DNA of 64,000 bases from positions 1-64,000 of the forward strand of contig NZ_JBGKBE010000013.1 in assembly GCF_041358175.1 (NCBI RefSeq), given 5' to 3'. The DNA comes from Muriicola sp041358175. Its GTDB lineage: Bacteria > Bacteroidota > Bacteroidia > Flavobacteriales > Flavobacteriaceae. Below are positions 35,831-44,557 of the stretch, piece by piece. Every line of letters begins with the position of its first letter. Within the stretch, counting starts at the first letter, position 1. The notes under the pieces were generated by a model. That model ran no database searches and had not been told where the DNA came from. It saw only the letters and a program-made list of their open reading frames with translations. A program made the translations under genes and the position numbers.

Positions 35831-37039
35831 ATGAATCTAAGGAACCATATCCATACAGCGCTGTTCTATTTTGCCATAGCGGCTATACTGGGAGTCGTCC
35901 TAAGGTCGTTCGGGCTCTTTGGCTGGGCAGTTGAATACAAGTACATTGTACATACCCATTCGCACATCGCCCTCCTTGGTTGGGTTTATCTTGCATTGAC
36001 CACCATTTTGGTTAAGACTTTCCTGAACCCTGAAGGGCAGAGTACGAACTATCGCTATCTTTTCTGGTTTACCCAGCTTACCCTTTGCGGGATGCTGCTG
36101 ACATTCCCTATTCAGGGCTATGGCGCATTTTCTATTGCATTTTCTACCCTGTTCCTCTTTGCATCCTACTGGTTCTTCTGGTTTTTTTCAAAACATGTTA
36201 AAAAGGAACTTAAGGAACGATATAGCTATAAATTCATCAAGGCCTCCCTCTGGTATATGGTGCTTTCCAGTGCGGGTCCCTGGGCCCTGGGAGGGATAAT
36301 CGCAACTTTGGGCCCCGCGTCCATCTGGTATCGTATGGCTATCTATTTTTATCTGCATTTCCAATACAATGGGTGGATGATTTTATCCTTGGTTGGGTTA
36401 GTGTTATTCATTCTGGAGCAAAGACAAACGCAGTTCCCGAATATAATCCTCAGGCCACTCTACTGGTTATTAAACATCGGGGTTATCCTTACACTGCTTT
36501 TGTCTGCGCTATGGGTAGAACCGCCGCTGATTTTCAACTATTTAGGGGCCTTGGGGGCAATACTTCAGCTTGCTGCTGTCTTTTTGTTTTTGAAGATGTG
36601 CTGGGACTTTGCCCGCAAGTCTCAGATTCCCGTCTTCAGAAGAAGACTTATGAGAATCATGGGTCTGATCGTATTTTTCAAACTCATTTTGCAGGGAATA
36701 GGTGCAATTCCCTACTTCTCAGCTTTGGCAGTACGTATATTGGATTTTACCATCGGATACCTTCATTTAACATTTCTGGGCCTCATTACCCTGGGTATAT
36801 TCCTGGTGCTGGAATATTGGAAGATGATAAAAATACCCCGCGGGTTGTACATTATGTACTTATCGGGCTTTGCTTTAACGGAAGGACTGATCTTTTACCG
36901 GGCGATGGCGAGCTGGCTCAATTTTCCGGTTTTCGGGAATTTCTCCATGGCACTATCCCTGGCCAGTTTATTTCTTGCTTTGGGCATTGTTAGTATTTTG
37001 GTATCTAATATACGATCTGGCATTTTCGGAAACAGATGA
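35831..37039 (+). CDS. Twelve-helix membrane protein of the nos cluster, heme-copper-oxidase-like
   Basis: The 402-residue protein has about 12 hydrophobic segments. Histidines are placed inside helices in a heme-protein-like way: YKYIVHTHSHIALLGWVY (helix 2), FYLHFQYNGWMI (mid-protein) and IGYLHLTFLGLI (late helix). This recalls subunit I of cbb3 oxidase/NO reductase or NnrS, but the CuB HH pair and the usual catalytic motifs are absent. It follows nosY by 29 bp on the same strand, so a role in N2O/NO metabolism or electron delivery is plausible. I cannot assign a function. Confidence 0.7.
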   Translation: MNLRNHIHTALFYFAIAAILGVVLRSFGLFGWAVEYKYIVHTHSHIALLGWVYLALTTILVKTFLNPEGQSTNYRYLFWFTQLTLCGMLLTFPIQGYGAFSIAFSTLFLFASYWFFWFFSKHVKKELKERYSYKFIKASLWYMVLSSAGPWALGGIIATLGPASIWYRMAIYFYLHFQYNGWMILSLVGLVLFILEQRQTQFPNIILRPLYWLLNIGVILTLLLSALWVEPPLIFNYLGALGAILQLAAVFLFLKMCWDFARKSQIPVFRRRLMRIMGLIVFFKLILQGIGAIPYFSALAVRILDFTIGYLHLTFLGLITLGIFLVLEYWKMIKIPRGLYIMYLSGFALTEGLIFYRAMASWLNFPVFGNFSMALSLASLFLALGIVSILVSNIRSGIFGNR

Positions 37040-37214
37040 TTTCCATCGGCAGCCGGCAACCGACCAAATACCTGCATTGAGAGTAATGGGGAACTATAGA
37101 AGTGAGAAAAATTTATTCCGATCTCTGGAAACCCTGTCTTTGTTGGAAACATGACATAAATGGGTTCTGACCTATCTTGATTTAAATACAATTGTGAGGG
37201 TTTCAGCAGGGTAT

Positions 37215-38093
37215 TCACCTGGACTTCGAGTACATGATCCAGTCATATAGGTCATGCATCAGTTGGCCAGACACATTTTTATAGGAGTGATTGGTCTGGT
37301 AGATGAGACACCTTATATTTTGAGATTTGTTCTTTTTTAGCTGCCGGTATAGAGGAAGAATATGGTCCTCCATGCTCACCGTAGAATCATCAAGGCCACC
37401 GACCATCAGAATATCCACATCGGCCAATTTTGCGGATTGGTTGTAAATATCAAAATGTTCCCGATTTAGAAGTAGTTCCTTGATAGGCACCTCAAATTCA
37501 AAATCTACCGGACCATCTGGCTTTTCGATTTCCCTGAAATACCCGGAATAGGCTATTTGCAGATCCTGGCTGGCATCCAGTTGTTGAGCAAATATCCCTA
37601 AATCTCCTCCTGAGATACTAATAACCCTTTTTATACTCGGATCGTTCACCGCCTGGATCATGGACATATGCCCCCCAAAACTGTAGCCTCCAACGACAAG
37701 TCGGGTAGTATCTAAAGGGTATTTTGCAGCGAGGTCATCTGATTTTATGAAGCTCAATGCTGCGCCAATATCTTCCAGGGAGTTTGAAAGGCTTTGCTTT
37801 CCGACACTCTCAAAACATCCCCTGAAATCGAAGGTAAACACATTGATCCCCTTTGCTGACAAGGTTTTCCCGATATTCCAAATATCCCCTGTTTCCATGA
37901 AACCCTGGCTAAAGATCAGGGTAGGGGAAGCCGGAGTACCTGATTTGTAGAAATATCCTCTGATCTCATACCCATGGCTATCAAAGTAAAGGGTATCACA
38001 TGGTGATTGTCCATAGGAAAGGGCCATTGAGGCAAGAACCGCAACTAAAGTGGCAAGAATTCCTGTCTTTCTCTTGTTGAATGATGTTCTCAT
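37215..38093 (-). CDS. Exported alpha/beta hydrolase
   Basis: The product carries a signal peptide (MRTSFNKRKTGILATLVAVL...ALSYGQ) and an alpha/beta-hydrolase domain. This has the nucleophile elbow GGYSFGGH, an FDFRGCFES strand/loop after helix A, an Asp in MVGGLDDSTVSMED and a terminal His in YQTNHSYKN. The frame is open from 38135, but ATG 38093 gives a proper signal peptide (292 residues). It is most like dienelactone-hydrolase/prolyl-peptidase-type esterases; the substrate is unknown. About 175 bp of non-coding sequence separates it from the convergent gene. Confidence 0.8.
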   Translation of the reverse strand: MRTSFNKRKTGILATLVAVLASMALSYGQSPCDTLYFDSHGYEIRGYFYKSGTPASPTLIFSQGFMETGDIWNIGKTLSAKGINVFTFDFRGCFESVGKQSLSNSLEDIGAALSFIKSDDLAAKYPLDTTRLVVGGYSFGGHMSMIQAVNDPSIKRVISISGGDLGIFAQQLDASQDLQIAYSGYFREIEKPDGPVDFEFEVPIKELLLNREHFDIYNQSAKLADVDILMVGGLDDSTVSMEDHILPLYRQLKKNKSQNIRCLIYQTNHSYKNVSGQLMHDLYDWIMYSKSR

Positions 38094-38162
38094 TTTCAAG
38101 AATATGTTATTTCCTTTTGTAACGAGAATAAGCAAAATACTGCTAACTAGTCAACTAAATAA

Positions 38163-38912
38163 TCATATGGCTTGATTTCTGGGCATTTTTAGCACCATCT
38201 CCCGCTCCAACTTCTCAGCCTTTGGAAAAAGGATATTATTTTCCAGGTGGACATGCAGATGTAAATCCTCTTCAAACTCCTTTAGCATTAAAAAGGCTAC
38301 TTTGTATGTGCTGCATGCATCCGACGGAGGGGTATAGGAATGGGTAAGACTGGATATTTTACTGAAAATATCTCCGGCGCTTTCATGTTCGTCCCGCATG
38401 GTCTGAATGGGGTTGGTAACGGTGAGGAATCTGGGTGATTCTACAGCTTCATTATGCTTTAAGGAAAGGACCATTTTCCGGATAAAGGGAAACAGGACGA
38501 GCTCTTCCTTTTTCATGTGCATGGTGAGTTCGCCAGCACACTCTGAGAACAACCTGTAAATTTCCTTTAATTCAGGATGCCTTTCACCATGTACTGTATT
38601 GATCTTGTGCAGATATTGCTTTAATATTGGAATTCGTTCCTCTACATAGCGATGATGTTTTTGCTCAATGTGATCTGCCAAGACATTGAGGGGCAATGTG
38701 TTGAAATTGTCCCCCTGCTTTTCGCCATCGCTTGTCAAGGCTTCAATCTCTTTCACCACTATTTCCACCTCTACTTTCTTTTTGCTGCACACCTCGTAAA
38801 GGTTACGATTTCCATTACAACAAAAATCAATACCATATTTGCTGAAAACTGCCGCGCTCCTGTAGTCCTCTGCTACTATTTGACCAACTTCTTTATCTAA
38901 TAAACTATTCAT
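38163..38912 (-). CDS. ric: Iron-sulfur cluster repair di-iron protein (RIC/ScdA)
   Basis: RIC proteins restore Fe-S clusters damaged by nitric oxide or oxidants. The N-terminal ScdA domain has KYGIDFCCNGNRNLYEVC (Cys31, Cys32, Cys42). The hemerythrin-like domain supplies His/Glu ligands in ADHIEQKHHRYVEERI, HPELKE, MHMKKEELVLFPFI, MRDEHESAGDIFSKI and LHVHLENNILFPKA. The length of 249 residues is normal. A TATATTTG box at 38947-38940 on the minus strand is a likely promoter. It lacks the TGA-N6-TCA site of the surrounding low-oxygen genes, so its control may differ. It fits a cell exposed to NO. Confidence 0.92.
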   Translation of the reverse strand: MNSLLDKEVGQIVAEDYRSAAVFSKYGIDFCCNGNRNLYEVCSKKKVEVEIVVKEIEALTSDGEKQGDNFNTLPLNVLADHIEQKHHRYVEERIPILKQYLHKINTVHGERHPELKEIYRLFSECAGELTMHMKKEELVLFPFIRKMVLSLKHNEAVESPRFLTVTNPIQTMRDEHESAGDIFSKISSLTHSYTPPSDACSTYKVAFLMLKEFEEDLHLHVHLENNILFPKAEKLEREMVLKMPRNQAI

Positions 38913-38947
38913 AATGATTGACCTATAAATTATTTAGAGCAAATATA

Positions 38948-39557
38948 AATAATAAAATATAAAAAGGTCATATTATAGTTATATAAATGAAAATTTTTTT
39001 CTTTGATGGTGTAAATCTATTCCGAATCCAAATAATAACTAAAAAGGAATGATTGAAATCATGGTTGCATATTCATAAATCAAATAATTGAAGGTATACA
39101 CAAAATGAAAGTTCAAAAAATGGATACTGCCACTAATGGCATCAAAAAAACATTGATTATTGAATGAATACTAAAAATCTGTGGCAGCCCCTACTGTTTT
39201 TTTATTTGTCTAGCAGGAGTGTGAATGATCGGTTTTTAGACCTATGACGATGCCTTGTCAGTGATCAGTTATGAAACGGAATACTTACCTGAACTTTCCT
39301 TGATAAAACAATAGTCCTGTTACCCACCTACCTGTTTTCACAGGCCGGGGTAGAGGACAGCATGGGTATTAGGAAATAATCAAGTACCAAAATCTTCATC
39401 TCAATCCCAGGCGGCGGCATATCCGACAGTGTTAATGTCTGACCCACAGGGTAATATTCCCAGTCTCAAGCATTGTTGAAAACCTTTTAATAACTCAATA
39501 GGATAACACCAAATTTTATAACTTTTGAAATTAATTTTAAAAAAGATAAAATAATCA
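38948..39557. other. Intergenic stretch with possible gene remnants
   Basis: About 610 bp between ric and nrdG has no intact gene. A tiny frame encodes MKVQKMDTATNGIKKTLIIE. Further on, DALSVISYETEYLPELSL is followed by a stop and, in the next frame, TIVLLPTYLFSQAGVEDSMG. The two read as one protein broken by a frameshift. Base composition is irregular. I interpret this as a decayed gene of unknown identity, with low confidence. Confidence 0.35.
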
Positions 39558-39572
39558 TTTAATCCTGTATTA
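39558..39572. promoter_or_regulatory. Putative Rrf2 operator at the nrdG start
   Basis: TTAATCCTGTATTA (within 39558-39572), with TAAT/ATTA half-sites, overlaps the nrdG start codon. The identical 14-mer lies in reverse orientation just upstream of the Rrf2 gene on the far side of nrdD (42469-42482). Confidence 0.6.
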
Positions 39573-40021
39573 TGTATTGTTATGATTTTCACGTTGTTCT
39601 CCAGGAAGTTCCTGGGGAGATAAGTCTCTGTTTTACCATATCGGGTTGTCCCCTGCGCTGCGAAGGATGCCATTCCCCTTTCTTGTGGAAAAAAAGGAAT
39701 GGAGAAAAAATAACCTCCCGAACCTATAAACAGATACTGAAGCGATATTTTGGTTTTGCCACGTGTGTAGTGTTCATGGGAGGGGAATGGCATAGGAATG
39801 AACTGATCAAAAAACTGAAGTATGCTCGTAACCAGGGATATAAAACATGTCTCTATTCCGGTGCAGAGGATGTGGATGAAAAAATCCTGGAACACTTAAC
39901 CTGGGTGAAGACTGGTAGGTGGGATAAAAATAGGGGTGGTCTCAACAGCAAAACGACAAATCAGGTTTTTCGGGAGGTAAAAAGCAACAAAGTACTAAAC
40001 TCTTTATTCATCACTAATTAA
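39572..40021 (+). CDS. nrdG: Anaerobic ribonucleotide reductase activating protein
   Basis: NrdG is the radical-SAM activase that makes the glycyl radical on NrdD. The 149-residue protein has the cluster motif ISGCPLRCEGCHSPFLW (Cys26, Cys30, Cys33), and VVFMGGEWHRNELIKKL carries the GGE SAM-binding element. Its start codon lies within a 14-bp motif shared with the Rrf2 gene, suggesting repression at translation/transcription start. nrdD follows after 8 bp. Confidence 0.93.
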   Translation: MYCYDFHVVLQEVPGEISLCFTISGCPLRCEGCHSPFLWKKRNGEKITSRTYKQILKRYFGFATCVVFMGGEWHRNELIKKLKYARNQGYKTCLYSGAEDVDEKILEHLTWVKTGRWDKNRGGLNSKTTNQVFREVKSNKVLNSLFITN

Positions 40022-40029
40022 ATATAGAT

Positions 40030-41922
40030 ATGATACGACTCACAGAAGAACAGATTACAAACAAAATCGAATTTATTACCCATTATCTGCATTCAGATAA
40101 TGCAGCAGATGGTTCCAAGGTAGATGCCAACGCTAACGTTACTTCAAAAAACATCGCCACCATGGAAGCCGAATTGAACAAGGATATCAATATTCAGGTA
40201 AACAGGATATTGGTAAAACAAAAGATCTCTTCCCTGTTCGGGCCTGAGCTGGCGGAAGAATATATAAGGCAGATCGAGTCGCACGAAATCTATGTACATG
40301 ATGAAACCTCATTAAAACCCTACTGTGCCTCCATCAGTATGTACCCCTTCCTGCTGGATGGCCTCACCAAACTAGGGGGAGAAAGCCAGGCACCCAAGCA
40401 CCTGGAGAGCTTCTGTGGAGAGTTTGTCAACCTTGTATTTGCTGTAAGCTCCCAATTCGCCGGCGCATTGGCGACCGTAGAATTCCTGATGTACTTCGAC
40501 CATTTTGCAGCCAAGGACTATGGAAAAAACTATCTGGAAACCCATGAGAAACTTATTGCCAACCATTTGCAACATGTGATATACGCCATCAACCAGCCCG
40601 CTGCCGCCAGGGGGTACCAATCTGTATTTTGGAATATTTCCCTATATGACAGGCCTTATTTTGAGAGTATGTTCGGCGATTTTGTATTTCCGGATATGGT
40701 GCGTCCCCAATGGGAAAGCGTCAAAAACCTTCAGGCTTATTTCATGAAATGGTTCAACGAGGAACGCACGAAGGCTGTTCTGACCTTCCCTGTGGTGACA
40801 GCGGCTATGCTGGTTAAGGACGGGAACCCTGCAGATAGTGAATTCTCCGAGATGTGTGCAAAAGAACTCAGTGAGGGAAATTCCTTTTTTATCTATCAGT
40901 CTGAAAATGCGGATAGCCTTGCATCCTGCTGCAGGCTGCGTAATGAAATCAGTGACAAAACATTCAGTTATTCATTGGGTGCGGGGGGCGTGGCCACGGG
41001 CTCTATCAATGTTATTACCTTAAACATGAATAGGCTTATACAGCAAAATGCGGATATAACAGAGGAGGTCAGAAAGGTACATAAATACCAGGTCGCTTTC
41101 AGAAAGCTAATTGATGAATACAATACAGCAGGCATGCTACCGGTTTACCGATCGGGGTTTATCTCCCTCGATAAACAATTTCTTACTATTGGAATCAATG
41201 GCATGGTGGAAGCCGCGGAAAGCAGAGGAATCGAGGTAGGAAACAATGCATCGTACAAAAATTTCGTCAATACATATCTGAAAGCGATCTATCAGGAAAA
41301 CAGGATAGCCAAAGAGCAATATGGATACATGTTCAACACGGAGTTCGTGCCTGCAGAGAATCTGGGGGTAAAAAATGCCAAGTGGGACAGGGAGGATGGA
41401 TTGTTTGTGCCCAGGGATTGCTATAACTCTTACTTTTATGTCGTGGAGGATGATAATACAAATTCACTGGATAAGATCATTCTGCATGGAAAAGAGATCA
41501 TTCAGTATCTGGATGGTGGTTCCGCATTACACCTGAACCTGGAGGAAACGCCTAACAAGGAAGGGTTTTTAAAACTTATCCACGCCACGGCCAGGGCCGG
41601 GTGTAATTACTTCTGTTTTAATATCAGAATTACGATCTGTAATGATTGTTCACATATCGACAAGAGGACCATATGGCAATGTAGTGGCTGCGGATCGTCT
41701 AATATTGATCATGCTACCCGGGTGATCGGGTATCTGAAACGTATTTCAAATTATAGTTCGGGCAGGCAGAAAGAACATCAGCTCCGGCATTATCACACCC
41801 AGAATAAAAGTAGCCTTGCCAATAACAGGAGGGAAGAGCTCCAACAAAGTTTAAGGGCCCATAAAGTTGGGGATAAGAATGGAGCAATTACGGAGGAGGT
41901 GAATATGGCAGACAGACGATAG
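40030..41922 (+). CDS. nrdD: Anaerobic ribonucleoside-triphosphate reductase
   Basis: NrdD makes deoxynucleotides without oxygen. The 630-residue chain shows the active-site cysteines in NADSLASCCRLRNE (about 297-307), GSINVITLNMNRL, a zinc-binding C-terminal CNDCSHIDKRTIWQCSGCGSS (four Cys), and the glycyl-radical segment RVIGYL near residue 570. It follows nrdG by 8 bp and ends in a terminator at 41960. There is a polar tail of about 55 residues after the radical site, longer than usual and of no obvious function. Confidence 0.94.
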   Translation: MIRLTEEQITNKIEFITHYLHSDNAADGSKVDANANVTSKNIATMEAELNKDINIQVNRILVKQKISSLFGPELAEEYIRQIESHEIYVHDETSLKPYCASISMYPFLLDGLTKLGGESQAPKHLESFCGEFVNLVFAVSSQFAGALATVEFLMYFDHFAAKDYGKNYLETHEKLIANHLQHVIYAINQPAAARGYQSVFWNISLYDRPYFESMFGDFVFPDMVRPQWESVKNLQAYFMKWFNEERTKAVLTFPVVTAAMLVKDGNPADSEFSEMCAKELSEGNSFFIYQSENADSLASCCRLRNEISDKTFSYSLGAGGVATGSINVITLNMNRLIQQNADITEEVRKVHKYQVAFRKLIDEYNTAGMLPVYRSGFISLDKQFLTIGINGMVEAAESRGIEVGNNASYKNFVNTYLKAIYQENRIAKEQYGYMFNTEFVPAENLGVKNAKWDREDGLFVPRDCYNSYFYVVEDDNTNSLDKIILHGKEIIQYLDGGSALHLNLEETPNKEGFLKLIHATARAGCNYFCFNIRITICNDCSHIDKRTIWQCSGCGSSNIDHATRVIGYLKRISNYSSGRQKEHQLRHYHTQNKSSLANNRREELQQSLRAHKVGDKNGAITEEVNMADRR

Positions 41923-41959
41923 GTAGATCGACAGGAGGACTATGTCATGCCAAAAGGAT

Positions 41960-41996
41960 ATCCCTGACGAATTTATTTGTCGGGGATCGTCTTTTC
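41960..41996 (+). terminator. Terminator of nrdGD
   Basis: ATCCCTGAC (41960-41968) pairs with GTCGGGGAT (41979-41987) with one T-G pair, followed by CGTCTTTT. It is 37 bp past the nrdD stop. Confidence 0.8.
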
Positions 41997-42021
41997 CAAT
42001 ATTTAATGGGGTTCCTGAAGT

Positions 42022-42465
42022 TTAAATAATTCCTTTTAAGGAAATTATAGTCCCGTCCTTTTTCATTTCCTCGACCAGAGTAACAATGCTCTTCTCCTTA
42101 AAATGGGCCAATAAATTTTCTTTGAAAGGGGAGACGATATGGTGTACCGGGCAGGGATTGACGTTGTTGCATTTGACCAGGCCCAAAAAACAATCGTCAA
42201 ACTTGAATTCCCCGTCAATAGAAACGATGATATCCCACAACGTATTGGACAGGTTATCCTCGTTGAGAAAAAATCCACCTCCGGGCCCCTTGGAAGATGA
42301 GACCAGATGATCAACAGTTAGCTTTCTTAGCAATTGCGCCAAAAAAGGCTGTGGAACTTCCAACTCCTCTGCAATAGTCTGAGCTTTCAGTTTGTTCTGT
42401 TCACTGCTCTTCATTCCGAGGTAGATTACTGCTCTAATGGCATATTTACAAGCGTTTGTCAGCAA
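42022..42465 (-). CDS. Rrf2-family regulator, Fe-S type (nrd-linked)
   Basis: The 147-residue protein has the Rrf2 winged helix (TNACKYAIRAVIYLG and PFLAQLLRKLTVDHLVSSSKGPGGGFF) and Cys92-X6-Cys99-X5-Cys105, the same spacing as the Rrf2 protein at 27829, so both are probably Fe-S sensors and paralogues. No ATG precedes the conserved start; TTG 42465 is used. Its upstream region carries TTAATCCTGTATTA, which also lies at nrdG, pointing to autoregulation and control of nrdGD. Confidence 0.88.
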   Translation of the reverse strand: MLTNACKYAIRAVIYLGMKSSEQNKLKAQTIAEELEVPQPFLAQLLRKLTVDHLVSSSKGPGGGFFLNEDNLSNTLWDIIVSIDGEFKFDDCFLGLVKCNNVNPCPVHHIVSPFKENLLAHFKEKSIVTLVEEMKKDGTIISLKGII

Positions 42466-42468
42466 AAT

Positions 42469-42482
42469 TAATACAGGATTAA
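42469..42482. promoter_or_regulatory. Putative Rrf2 operator upstream of its own gene
   Basis: On the minus strand this reads TTAATCCTGTATTA, four bases before the TTG start. It is identical to the motif at the nrdG start. Confidence 0.6.
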
Positions 42483-42649
42483 GTAAACAATAAAAAGGTA
42501 TTATGATCTAAAAATAAGGAATTATGCTGATTCCTGATTAGAACGATCGGGATTTCCAAAAATACAGACCACCCTCAGTTCAGAAATAGCCCTATCTCAA
42601 TTCCTGTATGTACATGTTGGAAAGGTTATCTACTTAAGTCATATGGCTC

Positions 42650-43156
42650 TCAATGGATCTCAAAGGGCTCTATGAAATCAGTATACCTTCCTCTGGAAGG
42701 ATGCTTCCTCGTCATTAAAATTTCTTTCTTTCCGAATTTTTTGAGCATATTGTGGCTCATCTGCTGGCGCTCAGAAAACGGATTCCTTTTCCCCCAGGCA
42801 AGAAGGACTATATCGGCATCACGGATAGCTCTTTCAAGATAGATGTCATTTTGTTTCCCAATATCCTCTTTCTTTCCCTCAAAGTCCCGGGTTTGAATAC
42901 GGGCAAACTGATTGACAATAATACATTGGTTTACCTCTCTGAATTCTGGTAATTCCTTTTCAAAAATGAGTTTTTCCAGAAATTGAACCGACTTGTCAGC
43001 GATGTCTTCATCAGCCACACTTGGATTTTGCATGATGACACAGACAGTTTTGCCAGGTTTCCTGTGGAGATTTTTTAAAGTCAGTAAATATCGAAATTGC
43101 CTGCAGTCGGAAAATACACCTTTTACCTCAATATGTGGTAGATGTCTGTATGTCAT
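42650..43156 (-). CDS. DUF1643 domain protein
   Basis: The 168-residue protein matches DUF1643: YLLTLKNLHR near the start, VIMQNPSVADEDIADKSVQF (the MLNPSTA-like motif, about 40-59), CIIVNQFA, VLLAWGKRNPFS and the late KHPSRGRY. The function of the family is unknown, though the motifs look enzymatic. It stands between the Rrf2 gene and deoD on the same strand with gaps of 38 to 185 bp, so it could be transcribed separately. Confidence 0.82.
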   Translation of the reverse strand: MTYRHLPHIEVKGVFSDCRQFRYLLTLKNLHRKPGKTVCVIMQNPSVADEDIADKSVQFLEKLIFEKELPEFREVNQCIIVNQFARIQTRDFEGKKEDIGKQNDIYLERAIRDADIVLLAWGKRNPFSERQQMSHNMLKKFGKKEILMTRKHPSRGRYTDFIEPFEIH

Positions 43157-43194
43157 GTTACCGAGAATAAAGTACTTACTTGGTTCAGAAATTA

Positions 43195-43893
43195 TTAAGC
43201 GATATTCAAGGCTATTTCCACCATGTCATTAAAGCTACTTTCTCGTTCTTCCGGACTTGTAGCTACACCGGTTACAAGGGAATCTGAAATGGTCAGGATG
43301 GCCAGAGCTTTCACTTTGTGCTTAGCTGCAATTGTATAGAGTCCGGCTGTTTCCATCTCCACGCATAAGACTCCGTAATCAGCCCACTTTTTGTAATCGT
43401 CTAAATCATCTTCATAATAGAGGTCATGCGTAAGGATATTCCCTGCTTTAATTGAAATATTGTTGGCCTTTGCATAGGTTTGTGCTTTTTCAAAGAGCTC
43501 GAAATTCGCAGTGGGGGCAAAATGTCCCCCGTTAAATCGCTGCTCATTGATAGAAGATGTAGTGGAGGCAGACATGGCAAGGATCACATCCCTGATACCA
43601 ATCTCTTTCTGATAGCTGCCAGCCGTCCCAACCCTGATGAGATTTTTAGCCCCGTACATATTTATCAGCTCGTGGTAATAGATCATTGCTGACGGGATCC
43701 CCATACCACTTCCCTGCACAGAAACGCGCTTCCCATTGTAAAATCCTGTATATCCCAGCATCCCGCGAACCTGATTGTAGCAAACAGCCTTATCCAGGTA
43801 GGTTTCTGCTATCCATTTTGCCCTGAGTGGGTCTCCCGGGAGTAATACGGTTTCAGCAACATCACCTTTCTTCGCATTGATATGTGTACTCAT
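43195..43893 (-). CDS. deoD: Purine nucleoside phosphorylase, DeoD type
   Basis: This enzyme phosphorolyses purine (deoxy)nucleosides to base and (deoxy)ribose-1-phosphate. The 232-residue chain has STHINAKKGDVAETVLLPGDPLRAK at the start, phosphate-binding LIRVGTAGSYQ (about 81-91), CVEMETAGLYTIA (about 176-188) and TISDSLVTG with the catalytic Asp. It lies 10 bp after deoC on the same strand, forming a nucleoside-salvage unit. Confidence 0.94.
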   Translation of the reverse strand: MSTHINAKKGDVAETVLLPGDPLRAKWIAETYLDKAVCYNQVRGMLGYTGFYNGKRVSVQGSGMGIPSAMIYYHELINMYGAKNLIRVGTAGSYQKEIGIRDVILAMSASTTSSINEQRFNGGHFAPTANFELFEKAQTYAKANNISIKAGNILTHDLYYEDDLDDYKKWADYGVLCVEMETAGLYTIAAKHKVKALAILTISDSLVTGVATSPEERESSFNDMVEIALNIA

Positions 43894-43903
43894 AGTATGT
43901 GTT

Positions 43904-44545
43904 TTATTCCTCCATCATTTTTACCCCTGAAGATGTGCCGATTCTTGTTGCTCCTGCCTTGATGTACTGCAAGGCAGTTTCCCGCTCCCGGATGCCTCCT
44001 GAGGCTTTAATCCCGGCTTTATCCCCAACGCTTTCTTTCATGATTTTAACTGCCTTTAGTGTAGCGCCCGCGGGTCCGAAACCGGTTGAGGTTTTAACCA
44101 GGTCTGCCCCCCCTTCGAGGCATAATTCACAGGCCGTCCGGATTTCTTCATCGGAAAGATAGCAAGTTTCAAGGATCACCTTGAGGACCCCTTTTTGAAT
44201 TACACTTTTAATACTCTTAATTTCGGTGATTATTTGTTGATGTCGACCTGATTTAAACCATCCAGGGTTGAGGACCATATCAATTTCGTCTGCTCCCTGT
44301 TTTATGCAGTATTTCGCCTCGTTGATCTTGGCCTCTGTTGCCATTGCGCCCAGTGGAAATCCTATAACCGCAGCCAGTTTAACTTCTGTGGCACCGAGTA
44401 TTTCCCGAGCCAGTGGAAGGTAGCAACTATTGACACAGACCGCGTAAAAATTATGGTGTACTGCTTCTTCACACAAGGCCTTAATATCGTCTTCCGTGGC
44501 CGTGGGTTTTAGCAAAGTATGGTCTATGTATTGATTCAAATGCAT
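43904..44545 (-). CDS. deoC: Deoxyribose-phosphate aldolase
   Basis: DeoC cleaves 2-deoxyribose-5-phosphate to acetaldehyde and glyceraldehyde-3-phosphate. Visible are the N-terminal IDHTLLKPTATEDDI, VCVNSCYLP, DEIDMVLN, the Schiff-base lysine in LKVILETCYLS, the second lysine in ADLVKTSTGFGPAGAT, and IKASGGIR. At 213 residues it is full length. It sits between a CoA-transferase family gene (12 bp upstream) and deoD (10 bp downstream). Confidence 0.94.
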   Translation of the reverse strand: MHLNQYIDHTLLKPTATEDDIKALCEEAVHHNFYAVCVNSCYLPLAREILGATEVKLAAVIGFPLGAMATEAKINEAKYCIKQGADEIDMVLNPGWFKSGRHQQIITEIKSIKSVIQKGVLKVILETCYLSDEEIRTACELCLEGGADLVKTSTGFGPAGATLKAVKIMKESVGDKAGIKASGGIRERETALQYIKAGATRIGTSSGVKMMEE

Positions 44546-44557
44546 TTTATGTTTTCA

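Noticed and set aside
36373..36993. 206-codon frame inside the 12-TM gene
   Set aside because: It is a frame shadow; the 12-TM reading has consistent hydrophobic helices and proper operon spacing.
38940..38982. Fnr-type site upstream of ric
   Set aside because: A TATATTTG box is present, but at the required 23-bp distance there is no TGA-N6-TCA.
39495..39526. Fnr-type promoter for nrdG
   Set aside because: A TAACTTTT box exists, but no TGA-N6-TCA lies at the expected distance; the 14-mer shared with the Rrf2 gene is the better candidate.
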